Part shown: positions 48,716 to 59,727 of the stretch, piece after piece
Position numbering within the stretch: position 1 is the stretch's first letter
How the letters are laid out: each line of letters begins with the position of its first letter
Assembly: GCF_019042655.1 (NCBI RefSeq)
Contig: NZ_JAHPZO010000001.1
Coordinates: forward strand, 248,001 to 312,000
Length of the DNA stretch: 64,000 nucleotides
Source of the DNA: Planococcus sp. CP5-4_YE
GTDB taxonomy: Bacteria > Bacillota > Bacilli > Bacillales_A > Planococcaceae
Direction: 5' to 3'
The notes under the pieces: generated by a model
Databases searched by the model: none
What the model saw: the letters and a program-made list of their open reading frames with translations, nothing else
Told to the model about the DNA's origin: nothing
Made by a program: the position numbers and the translations under genes

Positions 48716-51700
48716 TTATTTGATGTCTTCTTGCAGTTTCACGGAAACCAGTTTGGAAATGCCGGATTCCTGCATCGTGATACCGTACAGCACATCGGCA
48801 CCTTCCATCGTTCCTTTGCGGTGGGTAATGACGATAAACTGTGTGTCTTCGCTGAATTTTTTCAAGTACTGACTGTAACGCACGACATTGGATTCATCAA
48901 GCGCCGCTTCGACTTCATCAAGAACACAGAACGGCACAGGGCGCACTTTCAAGATGGCGAACAATAACGCAATCGCCGTGAGCGCCCGCTCCCCGCCAGA
49001 TAACAGACTCAAATTCTGCAGCTTCTTGCCTGGTGGCTGGGCGATGATGTCGACGCCCGTCATCAGCAGATCAGACGGCTTTGTCAACACTAAATCTGCA
49101 GAACCCCCGCCAAACAATTCGCGGAAGACATGACGGAAATGGCTGCGGATGGCATGGAAGGTTTCGTCGAAACGCAAGGTCATTTCTTCGTCCATTTCTT
49201 CGATCAAAGTGCGCAGCGTATCTTTCGCTTCGTTCAAGTCATCACGTTGCTCGGTCAAGAAACGGTGGCGCTCTGCTACATGTTCATATTCCTCAATTGC
49301 GCCGATGTTGACGCTGCCAAGTTCTTCAATCGACTGTTTAAGTAGTTTCACTTGTCTCCTGACAGTCGCTTCATCTTTTTCGAGCGGATAGCTGTTGGCC
49401 ATTGCAAGGTCCATTTCGTAATGTTCCTCGAGCTGCACAAGAAGTCCCTGCAATTGAACTTCAAGACGCGTTGTCTTCACTTCGCAAATGCGGACAGCTT
49501 CAGTGAAGCCTTTATGGATACGACTTTGTTCACGTAGCTGCTGCTCTTCTGCGTCAAGTGTATGCTGTAGCTTTTGGCGTTCTTGGCGGGAGGCATCGAC
49601 AGTTTTATTGGCCGATTGCCGAGCATCGGACCATTTTCGGATTTCCGCTTCGATTTCTTCATCCGAAAAGCTTTTGGACGCTTCTTCCGATTGAATCCAC
49701 TCGAGTTCACGTTCAAGCTCCCCAAGCCGGTTGAAACTGGCATTGTGGCGTTCCAATAATTCATCCACTTGCGAAGTGAGCTGTTGGATGCGCTCTTTAC
49801 GGACTGCCATGTCTGATTTAAATTCCGCGAGTGTCGCCAGCAATTCGCCTCGAGCTGTTTCTTTTTGCTGCTTGAAGCCGGTTAATTTCTCGATTTCGCC
49901 ATTCAATTCTTCTAGTTCGCTTGCGATAGCGTCCATGCGCTCAGCTGCCTCTTGCCTCCGTGAAGCAAGTCCGGAAAGATCCTGCTTTGTTTGCTGTTCA
50001 GCACGGAACACAGCAAAGCGGCTGTCGGTCGTTTTCCACACCGCTTCGATTTCGCGCAGATGCATCGCGCTTTCCGCTTCAAGTTCACGGTAGCGCTCTC
50101 CATCTGTGCGAAGCTGCTCCAATTGTTCTTTCGCAATTTCTGCACGCGATTGCAATTCACGGACTTTCTGTTCGGCTTCTTCAATGGTGCCTTGAAGTTC
50201 AGCTGCCTGTTGTTGCAATTGTTCCAGTTCTGCCTTTCTCGTAAAGAACGATGCCTGATTCTTTGTCGCACCGCCTGTCATGGATCCGCCGGCATTGATG
50301 ACGTCCCCTTCCAAGGTCACAATGCGATACCTATGGCCGATCGCTTTGGCTATCGCTGTCGCGCCATCGAGATCTTTTGCCACAAGGACATTGCCGAGCA
50401 GGTTCTGGAAAATCATCGCGTATTGTTCGTCATAGCTAACGAGCTGTGCTGCGATATCCACAAATGCCGGATGTGCCGAAACCGATTGCACCACTTGCTG
50501 GGAGATTTGCCTCGGCTTCATAACTGTCATCGGCAGGAATGTGGAACGCCCTGCGCGTTTTGTTCTTAAAAAGCGGATCGCTTCACTGGCACTTTTTTCA
50601 TCGCTTGTGACGATATGCTGGCTGGATGCGCCGAATGCTGTTTCAATCGCCTTAGCGTAAGGCTTCTGGACATCTGCAAGTTCTGCCACAGCTCCGATGA
50701 TGCCGTTGAGTTCGTTGCGCTCCCTTGCTTGCAACACTTCACGCACCCCATGGAAGAACCCCGAATAATCCGCTTCTAAATCCTGCAAGGTCTCAATGCG
50801 TGCTGATAGCTGTTTATGGGATTGGTATGCTTGGAACAATAAAGATTTCTTGTGATCATAATCCGCTGCCAATTGCTTTGCTCCGGCTTCTTGTTCTTTA
50901 AAATGCTGGCGTTTTTTGTCAAGGTCCTCACGAATTTCTTCGTAAGCTTTTTGCGCTTGCTGTTTCTCTTTCAACAGGCGGGCAAGTTCTTTTTCAAATG
51001 ATGCTTCTTGCGCGGCGATTCGGCCACTCGATTCCGTCATTTGCTGTTGCTGGAAATCGATGTTTTTCAGTTCGTTCTTCAAACCTGCCTGCTCGTTCAT
51101 CAATTCGATATAGAGGGATTTCTTTGCTTCAATTTCATTATCGATATCGGCAGGCGTCAAATTCAATTGCCCTTCTAGCTGCTGAATCGACTTGCGGGTC
51201 TTCTGCTGATCCATTTTCTGCTGTTCGAGAGAAGCGCCTTGTTCCGCATGGCGCTGTTCAAGCTTGGCAGTTTCTTCGCGCTCAGCCTTGATAGACTCTT
51301 CCAATGCATGGCGCTGGCGGTCTGCATTATGCTTTTTCTCGGACATCAGCAATTTGCGGCCTTCCCATTTTTCGAACTCTGAGCTAGCTTCGACCAATGC
51401 CGCTTGTGCCGCGTCGATTTTTTGATCCAGCACATGCACCGATCGCTTCGAAGCGGTGATCAATTGTTCCGTTTCCGCGATTTCACCCGCTAGCCGTTGT
51501 TCTTGCGCGGCGTGCTGCACGGCCTCTTGCGACAACTCCGAAAGCTGTGCCTTTAATCCTTTTGCATCGTGTGCCAACAGTGCAATATCTGCGTCTTTTA
51601 ATTGTGCGCTCATGTCAAGATAATCACGGGCTACGGACGCCTGCATCTGTAGCGGCTCCATTCGCCCGTCGAGTTCATGCAGGATATCGAGCACGCGGTT

Positions 51701-52264
51701 CAAGTTTTCATCTGTTTCGTTCAACTTAAATTCAGCTTTCCGTTTGCGCTGTTTGTATTTCAATACACCAGCCGCTTCTTCAAAAATGGAACGCCGCTCG
51801 TCCGCCTTGCTATTGAGAATTTCATCTACTCGACCTTGGGAAATGATGGAAAAAGCTTCTTTCCCCAGTCCCGAATCCATAAACATATCGGTGATATCTT
51901 TTAATCGACACGGCTGCTTATTCAGAAGATAGGCACTTTCCCCACTGCGAAAAACCCTTCTCGTTACGCTGATTTCGCTGTAATCGAGAGGGGCTTCGCC
52001 GTCCGTATTATCCAAAATTAATGTGACTTCCGCAAAATTAAGCGCTTTTCTTGAATCGCTTCCGGCAAAAATCACATCCTCCATTTTTGCCCCGCGCAGC
52101 GATTTCGCGGATTGCTCGCCGAGGACCCAACGGATCGCATCGGTTACATTGCTTTTGCCGCTGCCATTCGGCCCGACCACGGCTGTGACGCCAGGGACAA
52201 AATCGATGCCGACACGGTCGGCGAACGATTTAAACCCGATTACTTCCAATCTTTTCAAAAACAT
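48716..52264 (-). CDS. smc: Chromosome segregation protein SMC
   Basis: Condensin ATPase for chromosome organisation. 1182 residues. The N-terminal Walker A head (GPNGSGKSNVTDAI) is followed by a long coiled coil, a hinge domain (about 510-650, with LQDLEADYSGFFHGV and RRAGRS-like pieces), the second coiled coil and the C-terminal head with LSLLSGGERALTAIALLFAI and the Walker B DEVEAALDESN. ATG at 52264 follows GGAGG; rnc ends two bases upstream. Confidence 0.98.
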   Translation of the reverse strand: MFLKRLEVIGFKSFADRVGIDFVPGVTAVVGPNGSGKSNVTDAIRWVLGEQSAKSLRGAKMEDVIFAGSDSRKALNFAEVTLILDNTDGEAPLDYSEISVTRRVFRSGESAYLLNKQPCRLKDITDMFMDSGLGKEAFSIISQGRVDEILNSKADERRSIFEEAAGVLKYKQRKRKAEFKLNETDENLNRVLDILHELDGRMEPLQMQASVARDYLDMSAQLKDADIALLAHDAKGLKAQLSELSQEAVQHAAQEQRLAGEIAETEQLITASKRSVHVLDQKIDAAQAALVEASSEFEKWEGRKLLMSEKKHNADRQRHALEESIKAEREETAKLEQRHAEQGASLEQQKMDQQKTRKSIQQLEGQLNLTPADIDNEIEAKKSLYIELMNEQAGLKNELKNIDFQQQQMTESSGRIAAQEASFEKELARLLKEKQQAQKAYEEIREDLDKKRQHFKEQEAGAKQLAADYDHKKSLLFQAYQSHKQLSARIETLQDLEADYSGFFHGVREVLQARERNELNGIIGAVAELADVQKPYAKAIETAFGASSQHIVTSDEKSASEAIRFLRTKRAGRSTFLPMTVMKPRQISQQVVQSVSAHPAFVDIAAQLVSYDEQYAMIFQNLLGNVLVAKDLDGATAIAKAIGHRYRIVTLEGDVINAGGSMTGGATKNQASFFTRKAELEQLQQQAAELQGTIEEAEQKVRELQSRAEIAKEQLEQLRTDGERYRELEAESAMHLREIEAVWKTTDSRFAVFRAEQQTKQDLSGLASRRQEAAERMDAIASELEELNGEIEKLTGFKQQKETARGELLATLAEFKSDMAVRKERIQQLTSQVDELLERHNASFNRLGELERELEWIQSEEASKSFSDEEIEAEIRKWSDARQSANKTVDASRQERQKLQHTLDAEEQQLREQSRIHKGFTEAVRICEVKTTRLEVQLQGLLVQLEEHYEMDLAMANSYPLEKDEATVRRQVKLLKQSIEELGSVNIGAIEEYEHVAERHRFLTEQRDDLNEAKDTLRTLIEEMDEEMTLRFDETFHAIRSHFRHVFRELFGGGSADLVLTKPSDLLMTGVDIIAQPPGKKLQNLSLLSGGERALTAIALLFAILKVRPVPFCVLDEVEAALDESNVVRYSQYLKKFSEDTQFIVITHRKGTMEGADVLYGITMQESGISKLVSVKLQEDIK

Positions 52265-52266
52265 GT

Positions 52267-53022
52267 TCAATCCTCCGCTGTTTCCTGCAATTTAAGGATG
52301 GCAAGCTGCGCTGCCTTCTGCTCCGCTTCTTTTTTGGAGCGCCCGTCTCCTAAGCCCAGTTCCTGGTCACCCAAAGAAACGCGCGTTACAAAAATACGGC
52401 TATGTGCAGGACCCTTTTCTTCGATGATTTCATAATTCAAGGTACCGGTATTTTTTTGCTGTACCAGCTCCTGCAACTGGCTTTTATAATCCATCGCATG
52501 AGAAAAAGCACCGACTTCCACTTTCGGGAAGAGCACTACCTCTAAAAAGGATACAACCTTTTCCAACCCCTGATCCAAATAAAGCGCACCGACAAAGGAT
52601 TCAAAGACATCCGCAAGAAGCGCCGGGCGTGTTCTGCCCCCTGTCAATTCCTCGCCTTTGCCGAGCAGAATGTATTTGCCAAAATCCAGCTCATTGGCGA
52701 AAAGGACAAGAGACGGCTCACAGACGATCGATGCGCGCAGTTTAGTCAGTTCGCCTTCAGCCATTTCGGGATATTTCATATAGAGGAAATGCGATACCGA
52801 CAATTCCAGTACGGCGTCGCCTAGAAATTCCAGACGTTCATTGTCTGTGAATTGCCTTCTTCGATGCTCATTCACATAAGATGAATGCGTAAATGCCTGC
52901 TGCAGAAGGGCAGGTTGTTCAAACTTGACGTCCAGCTCTTGTTGCAATTGTTCAAATGCCTGTTTTGCGCTTTCTTTCAGCGCCAGTTGTTTGGTATGTT
53001 TCGGTTTTCGTTTCATCGCCAT
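52267..53022 (-). CDS. rnc: Ribonuclease III
   Basis: Double-strand-specific endoribonuclease for rRNA and mRNA processing. 251 residues. The nuclease domain has the signature [15 protein letters not shown] and the acidic residues [14 protein letters not shown] dsRNA-binding domain ([12 protein letters not shown] to [14 protein letters not shown]) is at the C-terminus. First gene of rnc-smc-ftsY. Confidence 0.98.
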   Translation of the reverse strand: MAMKRKPKHTKQLALKESAKQAFEQLQQELDVKFEQPALLQQAFTHSSYVNEHRRRQFTDNERLEFLGDAVLELSVSHFLYMKYPEMAEGELTKLRASIVCEPSLVLFANELDFGKYILLGKGEELTGGRTRPALLADVFESFVGALYLDQGLEKVVSFLEVVLFPKVEVGAFSHAMDYKSQLQELVQQKNTGTLNYEIIEEKGPAHSRIFVTRVSLGDQELGLGDGRSKKEAEQKAAQLAILKLQETAED

Positions 53023-53055
53023 TTTTATCTGCCTTCCTCTACTGTTCTCTTGTTG

Positions 53056-53084
53056 ATTTTACCTGTTTTTCAGGCATTGTGCAA
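53056..53084 (-). promoter_or_regulatory. rnc-smc-ftsY promoter
   Basis: TTGCAC, a 17-base spacer and TAAAAT, just after the acpP terminator. Confidence 0.55.
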
Positions 53085-53121
53085 AAAGAGAATTGACGCA
53101 CAGCTAGGCTGTGCGTCAATT
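53083..53121 (-). terminator. Terminator after acpP
   Basis: A perfect 14-bp stem AATTGACGCACAGC/GCTGTGCGTCAATT with a 3-base loop and CTCTTTTTG after it on the minus strand; T-runs also stand on the plus side. Confidence 0.9.
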
Positions 53122-53161
53122 TTTTGTACTATCAAGCTGGGACGGATCCCGTTTATTCAAC

Positions 53162-53398
53162 TTAAGCTTGTTTTTTTTCGATGTAAGTTACTGCGTCGCC
53201 TACTGTTGCCATTCCTTCTGCATCTTCATCAGAGATTTCCATATCGAATTCGTCTTCTAGCTCCATGACCAATTCAACTACATCCAATGAGTCCGCTCCA
53301 AGGTCGTTTGTGAAAGATGCTTCAGGTTTCACTTCGCTTTCTTCCACACCAAGACGATCTACGATTACTTTGGTTACACGTTCCAATACTGTTGACAA
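53162..53398 (-). CDS. acpP: Acyl carrier protein
   Basis: Carries growing acyl chains in fatty-acid synthesis. From TTG 53398 it has 78 residues with the phosphopantetheine Ser37 in [12 protein letters not shown]. The TTG is preferred, since the GTG three codons upstream overlaps the GGGGAGG ribosome site. Last gene of the fapR cluster, separated from fabG by 40 bases. Confidence 0.97.
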   Translation of the reverse strand: MSTVLERVTKVIVDRLGVEESEVKPEASFTNDLGADSLDVVELVMELEDEFDMEISDEDAEGMATVGDAVTYIEKKQA

Positions 53399-53438
53399 TG
53401 CCGTCACCTCCCCTCAAATGAGTATACATAATTATGAA

Positions 53439-54185
53439 CTACATGACCATGCCGCCATCCAGATGCAAAGTCTGGCCGGTTACATAATTTGCTTCGTCCG
53501 AAGCCAGGAACAACGCCGCATTCGCCACATCTTCCGGTGCGCCAAAACGGGCGAGCGGAATTTGGGCAAGCATGCTTGACTGCACGTCGTCACCGAGCTT
53601 TTCAGTCATGTCGGTCGTGATGAATCCAGGAGCTACTGCGTTCGCGGTAATACCTCGGCTCGCAAGTTCTCTCGCTGTGGTCTTCGTCAAACCGATGACA
53701 CCCGCTTTCGCTGCTACGTAATTCGCTTGTCCTGCATTGCCCATGACGCCGACAATCGAGGCAATATTAACGATGCGTCCAGCGCGCTGTTTCATCATTT
53801 GACGCGTCACAGCTTTCGTGCACAGGAAAACGCCTTTCAAATTGGTATTGATCACGTCATCCCATTCGTCTTCTTTCATGCGCATCATTAAGTTGTCGCG
53901 CGTGATGCCGGCATTATTGATAAGGATGTCGATCGAGCCGAATTCCTCCATCGCCGCATCCGCCATCGCTTTCACCGCATCGGCATCTGCGACATTGGCT
54001 TTGACGGCAATGGCTTTGCCACCCGCTTGTTCGATCTCAGCTACGACGGCTTCCGCCTTGTCCTGGCTGCCGCTATAATTGACGACGATATTTGCGCCTT
54101 CTTCAGCAAAGCGCCGGGCGATAGCTGCGCCGATCCCGCGAGATGCCCCTGTAACGATGGCTGTTTTTCCAGTTAATTTGCTCAT
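53439..54185 (-). CDS. fabG: 3-oxoacyl-ACP reductase
   Basis: NADPH-dependent reductase of the elongation cycle. 248-residue SDR protein with [10 protein letters not shown] for cofactor binding, [10 protein letters not shown], and the catalytic YVAAKAG Tyr-Lys pair. Starts 4 bases inside the fabD stop, indicating coupling. Confidence 0.97.
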   Translation of the reverse strand: MSKLTGKTAIVTGASRGIGAAIARRFAEEGANIVVNYSGSQDKAEAVVAEIEQAGGKAIAVKANVADADAVKAMADAAMEEFGSIDILINNAGITRDNLMMRMKEDEWDDVINTNLKGVFLCTKAVTRQMMKQRAGRIVNIASIVGVMGNAGQANYVAAKAGVIGLTKTTARELASRGITANAVAPGFITTDMTEKLGDDVQSSMLAQIPLARFGAPEDVANAALFLASDEANYVTGQTLHLDGGMVM

Positions 54186-55120
54186 GTTGTCAACTCCTCT
54201 ACCGCTTTTTCGAATGACGCCAGGTCATGGACCGGAATGACAGTGACTGAACGATCGATTTTCTTCACCAAGCCGCTCAGCACTTTGCCAGGGCCTACTT
54301 CGATAAAGGTAGTGACGCCAAGGTCGATCATCTTCCGCACCGATTGCTCCCATAGAACTGGCGAGTACAATTGGTGGATCAACATGTCCTGCAATTGCGT
54401 CGCGTTTGTTTCCGGTTCGGCTCTAAAATTTGTTACGACGGGAACTTTTGCATTGAGCAAGAATGAATCACTTAGCACTTTTGCCAAGTCATGTGACGCG
54501 GAACGCATCAATTCTGAATGGAACGGGCCGCTGACGTCGAGCGGAATGGCACGTTTTGCGCCGCGCTCTTTTGCCAGTTCACACGCTTTTTCCACTCCCG
54601 CTTTCGTTCCGGAAATAACGATTTGCCCCGGGCAGTTCAAGTTTGCCAATTGAACGACTCCCGCGCTATTGGTCGCGTCATCCGTCACTTCTTCCAATTT
54701 GTCTGCATCCATGCCCAAAATGGCGGCCATTGCGCCTTCACCTGCAGGCACTGCTTCATTCATGAACAATCCACGCTTATGGACAACTTCCACCGCTTTC
54801 GGAAATTCCAGGACATTCGAAGCGACAAGGGCACTGTATTCACCAAGGCTATGCCCAGCTGTATAATCCGGTCGGATACCTGCACGGATCAATCGTTCCG
54901 TGATCATTGAGCTGACAGTTAAAAGCGCCGGTTGTGCGTGATAAGTCAAGGTCAATTCTTCCTGCGGGCCTTCGAGCATCAATTTCGACAAACCCATTCC
55001 AAGCACTTGGTCTGCGCTTTCGTAAAATTGGCGGCTTTTGTCGTCTTCCAGAAAGCTTTCGCCCATGCCCACTGCCTGTGAGCCTTGCCCAGGATAAATA
55101 AATGCGATTTGCTTTCTCAT
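54182..55120 (-). CDS. fabD: Malonyl-CoA:ACP transacylase
   Basis: Loads malonyl groups on ACP. 312 residues. Signature [14 protein letters not shown] at the N-terminus and the active-site Ser in [10 protein letters not shown]. The downstream GPFHSELM His and [11 protein letters not shown] Gln are present. Overlaps plsX and fabG by 4 bases each. Confidence 0.97.
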   Translation of the reverse strand: MRKQIAFIYPGQGSQAVGMGESFLEDDKSRQFYESADQVLGMGLSKLMLEGPQEELTLTYHAQPALLTVSSMITERLIRAGIRPDYTAGHSLGEYSALVASNVLEFPKAVEVVHKRGLFMNEAVPAGEGAMAAILGMDADKLEEVTDDATNSAGVVQLANLNCPGQIVISGTKAGVEKACELAKERGAKRAIPLDVSGPFHSELMRSASHDLAKVLSDSFLLNAKVPVVTNFRAEPETNATQLQDMLIHQLYSPVLWEQSVRKMIDLGVTTFIEVGPGKVLSGLVKKIDRSVTVIPVHDLASFEKAVEELTT

Positions 55121-56109
55121 GACGATTGTTCCTCCTTCAAGGTACTGTAAATCTTGCCGGCAACGTCGTGCTCGACCATTGTCCGCGCCTGGCGGATGGC
55201 GTTATAAAATGCAGTGCCATTAGATGAACCGTGCGCTTTGATGACCGGCGCCTTTAGCCCGAATAATCCTGCGCCGCCGTACTCGCTGTAATCCAGCATG
55301 CCTTTTAACGCGCTCAAATCATTTTTCACGAGCATCGCCGCTATTTTAGTTTTAGTCGAAGCCATAAAGACATCTTTGATCATCGCGAATACATTCATCG
55401 CCGTCCCTTCGATCGTCTTCAAGACCATATTGCCGGTAAAGCCGTCAGTGACCACTACATCAGCAGCGCCGTTCAGCAAGTCGCGCGACTCTACGTTTCC
55501 AATGAAGTTCACTGGCGCTTCTTTAAGCAACGGAAATGCCGCTTTGGTCAGTTCATTGCCTTTTTTCTCTTCTGTTCCAATATTCAGCAAGCCGACTGTC
55601 GGATTGCTGATGCCTCTCACTTTTTCGGCATAAATGCTGCCCATGATGGCGTATTGCACAAGATGCTCCGGCTTGGCATCGGCATTTGCGCCGAGGTCCA
55701 GCATGAGGAAGCCTTTCCCGTCCATTGTCGGCAAGGTCGGCGCAAGCGCCGGACGGTCGACACCGTCGATGCGGCCGACAATAAATAAGCCGGCTGACAT
55801 AAGGGCTCCTGTATTGCCTGCAGAAACCGCCGCGTCTGCAGCCCCTTCTTTGACCGCTTCAGCCATGCGGACCATGGATGCATCTTTTTTGCGGCGCACT
55901 GAACGGACCGGGTCGTCTTCCGATTCGATTACTTCAGCGCACTGGATAATGGTCAAACGGTCTTGCGGTTTTATGTATTCGGTGATTTTATCCTGTTGCC
56001 CGTAAAGCACAATCTCTACGTCGTTAAATGCTTCGAGCGCTTGTTTGACACCATCGATAATTTCCTTCGGGGCGTTGTCCCCGCCCATTGCATCAATCGC
56101 TATTTTCAC
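55117..56109 (-). CDS. plsX: Phosphate acyltransferase PlsX
   Basis: Makes acyl-phosphate from acyl-ACP for PlsY, the first step of phospholipid synthesis in Gram-positive bacteria. 330 residues with [14 protein letters not shown] and [14 protein letters not shown]. Overlaps fapR by 4 bases and fabD by 4 bases. Confidence 0.97.
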   Translation of the reverse strand: MKIAIDAMGGDNAPKEIIDGVKQALEAFNDVEIVLYGQQDKITEYIKPQDRLTIIQCAEVIESEDDPVRSVRRKKDASMVRMAEAVKEGAADAAVSAGNTGALMSAGLFIVGRIDGVDRPALAPTLPTMDGKGFLMLDLGANADAKPEHLVQYAIMGSIYAEKVRGISNPTVGLLNIGTEEKKGNELTKAAFPLLKEAPVNFIGNVESRDLLNGAADVVVTDGFTGNMVLKTIEGTAMNVFAMIKDVFMASTKTKIAAMLVKNDLSALKGMLDYSEYGGAGLFGLKAPVIKAHGSSNGTAFYNAIRQARTMVEHDVAGKIYSTLKEEQSS

Positions 56110-56690
56110 GAATTGTCACCTTCACTTTGTTCAGTCATGCGGTACATTTCAAATGTCCCGATAAAAACTACTGCCTGGTCCACCGTCGACACCACTTTGA
56201 CGAATGCGCGATGCTTTTGCGGCTGCCTGTCGGTCACTTGCGCTTTCGCAACGACCCGTTGTCCAGCTTTAACCGGCTTCAAAAATTGCAATTCCGATTT
56301 CACCGTCAACGCCAATTCTTCATTCATCACTGCCACTGCCAAGGAATTTGCCTGCGCAAACAAATGATGCCCCCTGGCAATTCTATTGCGCTGGAAAACA
56401 TGTTCCGGTTTGACATCAAAAATCGAAATGGCTTTATTGTCCAATTCTATATCGATAATCTCGCCGATCACTTCGTCAATCGGCAGAGATTTCACTTCAT
56501 CGTCAAAAGTCTTCTCGGCAACATGCTTTATGCGCTCCCTCAGTTCAGGAATCGAAAGCTCCATTCTGTCAAGACGGATTGTCTGGACACTGACGCCAAA
56601 CTCTGCCGACAATTCTTCATCGGTCACGAACGGGTTGTCTTTGATTGAGGATTTCAGCGCAGCCTGCCGCTCTTTTTTAGGTTTTCTCAC
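56106..56690 (-). CDS. fapR: Fatty-acid biosynthesis repressor FapR
   Basis: Malonyl-CoA-responsive repressor of lipid genes. 194 residues from GTG 56690, with GGTG upstream. The N-terminal HTH ([22 protein letters not shown]) is followed by the hotdog ligand-binding domain. A TTG earlier in the frame would lie inside its own operator and is rejected. First gene of fapR-plsX-fabD-fabG-acpP. Confidence 0.96.
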   Translation of the reverse strand: MRKPKKERQAALKSSIKDNPFVTDEELSAEFGVSVQTIRLDRMELSIPELRERIKHVAEKTFDDEVKSLPIDEVIGEIIDIELDNKAISIFDVKPEHVFQRNRIARGHHLFAQANSLAVAVMNEELALTVKSELQFLKPVKAGQRVVAKAQVTDRQPQKHRAFVKVVSTVDQAVVFIGTFEMYRMTEQSEGDNS

Positions 56691-56706
56691 TATGTCACCG
56701 CCCGCT

Positions 56707-56725
56707 ATTAGCACTTGGTACTAAT
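56707..56725. promoter_or_regulatory. FapR operator
   Basis: The 19-bp near-palindrome ATTAGCACTTGGTACTAAT matches the known FapR box type (TTAGTACC with its inverted half). It covers the predicted transcription start of the fapR promoter, so binding would block initiation. Confidence 0.85.
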
Positions 56726-56728
56726 ATG

Positions 56729-56757
56729 AGTATATAAACAACAAAAAAAGAATGCAA
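56729..56757 (-). promoter_or_regulatory. fapR promoter overlapping the recG terminator
   Basis: TTGCAT (56752-56757), a 17-base spacer and TATACT (56729-56734). The -35 is the 3' arm of the recG terminator. Confidence 0.7.
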
Positions 56758-56781
56758 GGAAAATCGGTCTCCCTGCATTCT
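56743..56781 (-). terminator. Terminator after recG
   Basis: AGAATGCA and TGCATTCT pair, with inner GGGA/TTCC pairs, followed by seven T on the minus strand. It overlaps the recG stop codon at 56780. Confidence 0.88.
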
Positions 56782-58822
56782 AATCTAGTCTTCCGCCTTC
56801 AAGAATGCCTGAATCTTCGAGCATCGCCCGCAGGCATTTCGTTTCATCCGAGACCCAAAACGATTCACTTGCGATCAATGCTTCCGCGTCTTTTCTCGCC
56901 GCTTCCAGCGCACGGTAATCATGGACCAGATCCGCCATGCGGAATTCCGGAATGCCGCTTTGCTTGCGGCCGAAGAAATCGCCAGGCCCGCGCAGCTCGA
57001 GATCCTTTTCGGCAAGGATAAAGCCGTCATTCGTTTCCGTCATCGAATTCATGCGCTCTTTACCAATTTCCGTCTTCGGATCTGCTAGTAGCACGCAATA
57101 GGACTGCTCGCTGCCACGCCCAACGCGTCCGCGCAATTGATGGAGTTGGGATAAACCGAAGCGCTCAGCATCATAAATCAGCATGAATGACGCATTCGGG
57201 ACGTTCACGCCGACTTCAACAACGGTCGTCGACACGAGCACTGCAATTTCTCCTTCCGCAAATTCGCGCATTGTCTGCTCTTTCTCATCTGGATGGAGGC
57301 GGCCATGCATTAACCCCACGGTATGGCGGCTTTCAAAATACATCGTCAATTGCTGGTAAAGTTCCACTGCATTTTGGTATTCCAATGTTTCGGATTCTTC
57401 AATCAGCGGAGCAATGACATATGCTTGGCGACCAGCCTGCAATTCTTTTTCCATACGGCCAATGATTTTTCCGAACATTTCTTTTTTCATCCAATAGGTT
57501 TCGATTTCTTTTCGCCCAGCCGGCATTTCGTCGATAATCGAAACGTCCATTTCACCGAAAGCGGAAATCGCAAGTGTCCGTGGAATCGGCGTCGCGGTCA
57601 TGAACAAGACATCTGGGTTCAAGGCCTTATCTTTCAAAACACGCCGTTGATCCACGCCGAAGCGATGTTGTTCATCGGTAATGACCAACCCTAAACTTTT
57701 GAACAACACTTCTGGCTGGATCAACGCATGGGTTCCGATCAAAATGTCGATTTCGCCATCTACTAAGCGCTTCAACACTTCCTTGCGCCGCTTTCCCTTG
57801 ACTGATCCTGTCAATAAAGCGACGCTGACATCAAAGGGCCGGAACCATTCCTCGAGTGTATTGGCATGCTGCTCGGCAAGGATCTCGGTCGGTGCCATAA
57901 GAGCCCCTTGTTTGCCTGCCGTCACAGCGGCATATAAAGCAATCGCAGCCACGACCGTTTTGCCGGAACCGACATCCCCTTGCAATAAGCGGTTCATCCG
58001 GAACGGCTCTTTCATATCACGGCAGATTTCATTGACGACACGTTTTTGCGCACTGGTCAAATCGAATGGCAAGGCATCGATGAATGCTTTCAAACGCACA
58101 AGATCGTAATCGATGAATGAACCGCCTTCCGCTTCACGGTTTTTCTTGCGCAACGCTTGCATCTTCAATTGAAACTGCAAGAGCTCTTCGTAGACAAAAC
58201 GCCGGCGAGCTTGTTTGAGTGATGCCGCATCTTCTGGAAAATGGACAGTCTCAAGCGCTTGTTCAAACGGCAGCAATTGGTATTCCGCCCGGAGAGAAGC
58301 GGGCAAACAATCCTGCAAGCCGCCTTTCGTCGCATCCAACGCCTGGCGCATCAACTTTCGAAAAGTCTTCTGGTGCATCGAGCCCTTCAAGCTATAAACC
58401 GGCTCGAAATCCGCACCGTCAGTACGTGGCCCAATTGAATGGCTGGAGACGGTGATCAATTGACGGCCACGGTCCCATTTGCCTGTCAAGGTGACGACAG
58501 CACCGATTTGCAGTTTGGCTTTCACATAATGTTGGTTGAAGAACACCGCTTTGACGAGGTGGCGCCCGACGAGCACTGTCACGGTCGTCCGCGATTTATT
58601 TTTCCCTAAAAAAAGGACGGAAGGCTCATTTTCGACCCTTCCCTCCACCGTTACCCGTTCATTATGGGGCGTTTCAGCCAGATCCTTGAGCTGAAAATCC
58701 TCGTGGCGATACGGAAAGGTCATGATCAAGTCTTCTAGACTTTCGATTTTCATGTCCCGCAAGGTTTCAGCCGCTTGCTTCCCGACCCCTTTCAATGAAG
58801 AGACGGGTGCTTTATTGTCCAC
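56780..58822 (-). CDS. recG: ATP-dependent DNA helicase RecG
   Basis: Reverses stalled forks and branch-migrates junctions. 680 residues. N-terminal wedge/OB domain, then helicase motifs GDVGSGKT, DEQHR, and HQLRGRVGRG. GTG at 58822 overlaps the sdaAA end by 11 bases; no clear ribosome site is seen, so translation is probably coupled. Length matches B. subtilis RecG (682). Confidence 0.97.
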   Translation of the reverse strand: MDNKAPVSSLKGVGKQAAETLRDMKIESLEDLIMTFPYRHEDFQLKDLAETPHNERVTVEGRVENEPSVLFLGKNKSRTTVTVLVGRHLVKAVFFNQHYVKAKLQIGAVVTLTGKWDRGRQLITVSSHSIGPRTDGADFEPVYSLKGSMHQKTFRKLMRQALDATKGGLQDCLPASLRAEYQLLPFEQALETVHFPEDAASLKQARRRFVYEELLQFQLKMQALRKKNREAEGGSFIDYDLVRLKAFIDALPFDLTSAQKRVVNEICRDMKEPFRMNRLLQGDVGSGKTVVAAIALYAAVTAGKQGALMAPTEILAEQHANTLEEWFRPFDVSVALLTGSVKGKRRKEVLKRLVDGEIDILIGTHALIQPEVLFKSLGLVITDEQHRFGVDQRRVLKDKALNPDVLFMTATPIPRTLAISAFGEMDVSIIDEMPAGRKEIETYWMKKEMFGKIIGRMEKELQAGRQAYVIAPLIEESETLEYQNAVELYQQLTMYFESRHTVGLMHGRLHPDEKEQTMREFAEGEIAVLVSTTVVEVGVNVPNASFMLIYDAERFGLSQLHQLRGRVGRGSEQSYCVLLADPKTEIGKERMNSMTETNDGFILAEKDLELRGPGDFFGRKQSGIPEFRMADLVHDYRALEAARKDAEALIASESFWVSDETKCLRAMLEDSGILEGGRLD

Positions 58823-59711
58823 TGCCGACTACCGAGCCACCGAAGATTTTCGATTCAAGCCATTTGCCAGTCGGCGTCGCGGCCAATCCACCTTTTGCCG
58901 TTTCACGGAACGCGCTAGGCATTGCTTGCCCGATTTCGAACATCGCGCTGATGACTTCGTCGCACGGGATTCGGCTGGTTACGCCAGCGAGCGCCATATC
59001 GGCAGCAACTACCGCATTGGATGCACCCATCGCATTGCGTTTCACGCATGGCACTTCCACGAGCCCCGCCACAGGGTCGCAGACTAGACCGAGCATATTT
59101 TTCAAGGTAATAGCGAAAGCTTCAGAACTTTGCTGAGGCGTGCCACCGGCCATCTCGATGATTGCGGCAGATGCCATTGCCGCTGCAGAGCCAACTTCCG
59201 CCTGGCACCCACCAGCTGCTCCTGAAATCGAGGCATTATTGGCAACGACAAAACCGAAGGCGCCGGATGTAAATAGATAGCGAATCATCTGTTCGCGCGT
59301 CGGATTCAATTTATTCTTCACGGCAAACAATGTTCCGGGCACCACACCTGCAGATCCTGCGGTCGGTGTCGCACATATCGTGCCCATCGCTGCGTTCACT
59401 TCATTGGTCGCAACAGCTTTGCTGACGGCATCAAGCAGAAGATCTCCGGATAGGCTATTGCCTTGCTGCATGTATTTTTGAAGCAACACTGCGTCGCCTC
59501 CGGTCAAACCGGAAACCGAATGAACGCCTTGCAAGCCTTTCTCAACCGCTTCTTCCATGACGGTCAAATTGCGCTCCATCTGTTGCATGATATCTTCCCG
59601 CGAACGATCTGTGATGAGCATCTCCTGCTCGATCATGATCTCGGAAATGAGCTTGCCCTCTTTCTCCGCTCGTTCGACGAGCTCCCTTACATTTCGGAAT
59701 AGAACATCCAT
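58812..59711 (-). CDS. sdaAA: L-serine dehydratase, alpha chain
   Basis: Iron-sulfur subunit that with SdaAB deaminates serine to pyruvate. 299 residues. Cluster Cys candidates are in GTICATPTAGSAGV, GGCQAEVGSA, LVCDPVAGLVEVPCVKR. It follows sdaAB by 16 bases. Confidence 0.95.
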   Translation of the reverse strand: MDVLFRNVRELVERAEKEGKLISEIMIEQEMLITDRSREDIMQQMERNLTVMEEAVEKGLQGVHSVSGLTGGDAVLLQKYMQQGNSLSGDLLLDAVSKAVATNEVNAAMGTICATPTAGSAGVVPGTLFAVKNKLNPTREQMIRYLFTSGAFGFVVANNASISGAAGGCQAEVGSAAAMASAAIIEMAGGTPQQSSEAFAITLKNMLGLVCDPVAGLVEVPCVKRNAMGASNAVVAADMALAGVTSRIPCDEVISAMFEIGQAMPSAFRETAKGGLAATPTGKWLESKIFGGSVVGSGQ

Positions 59712-59727
59712 TTCTCTTACCTCCAGT

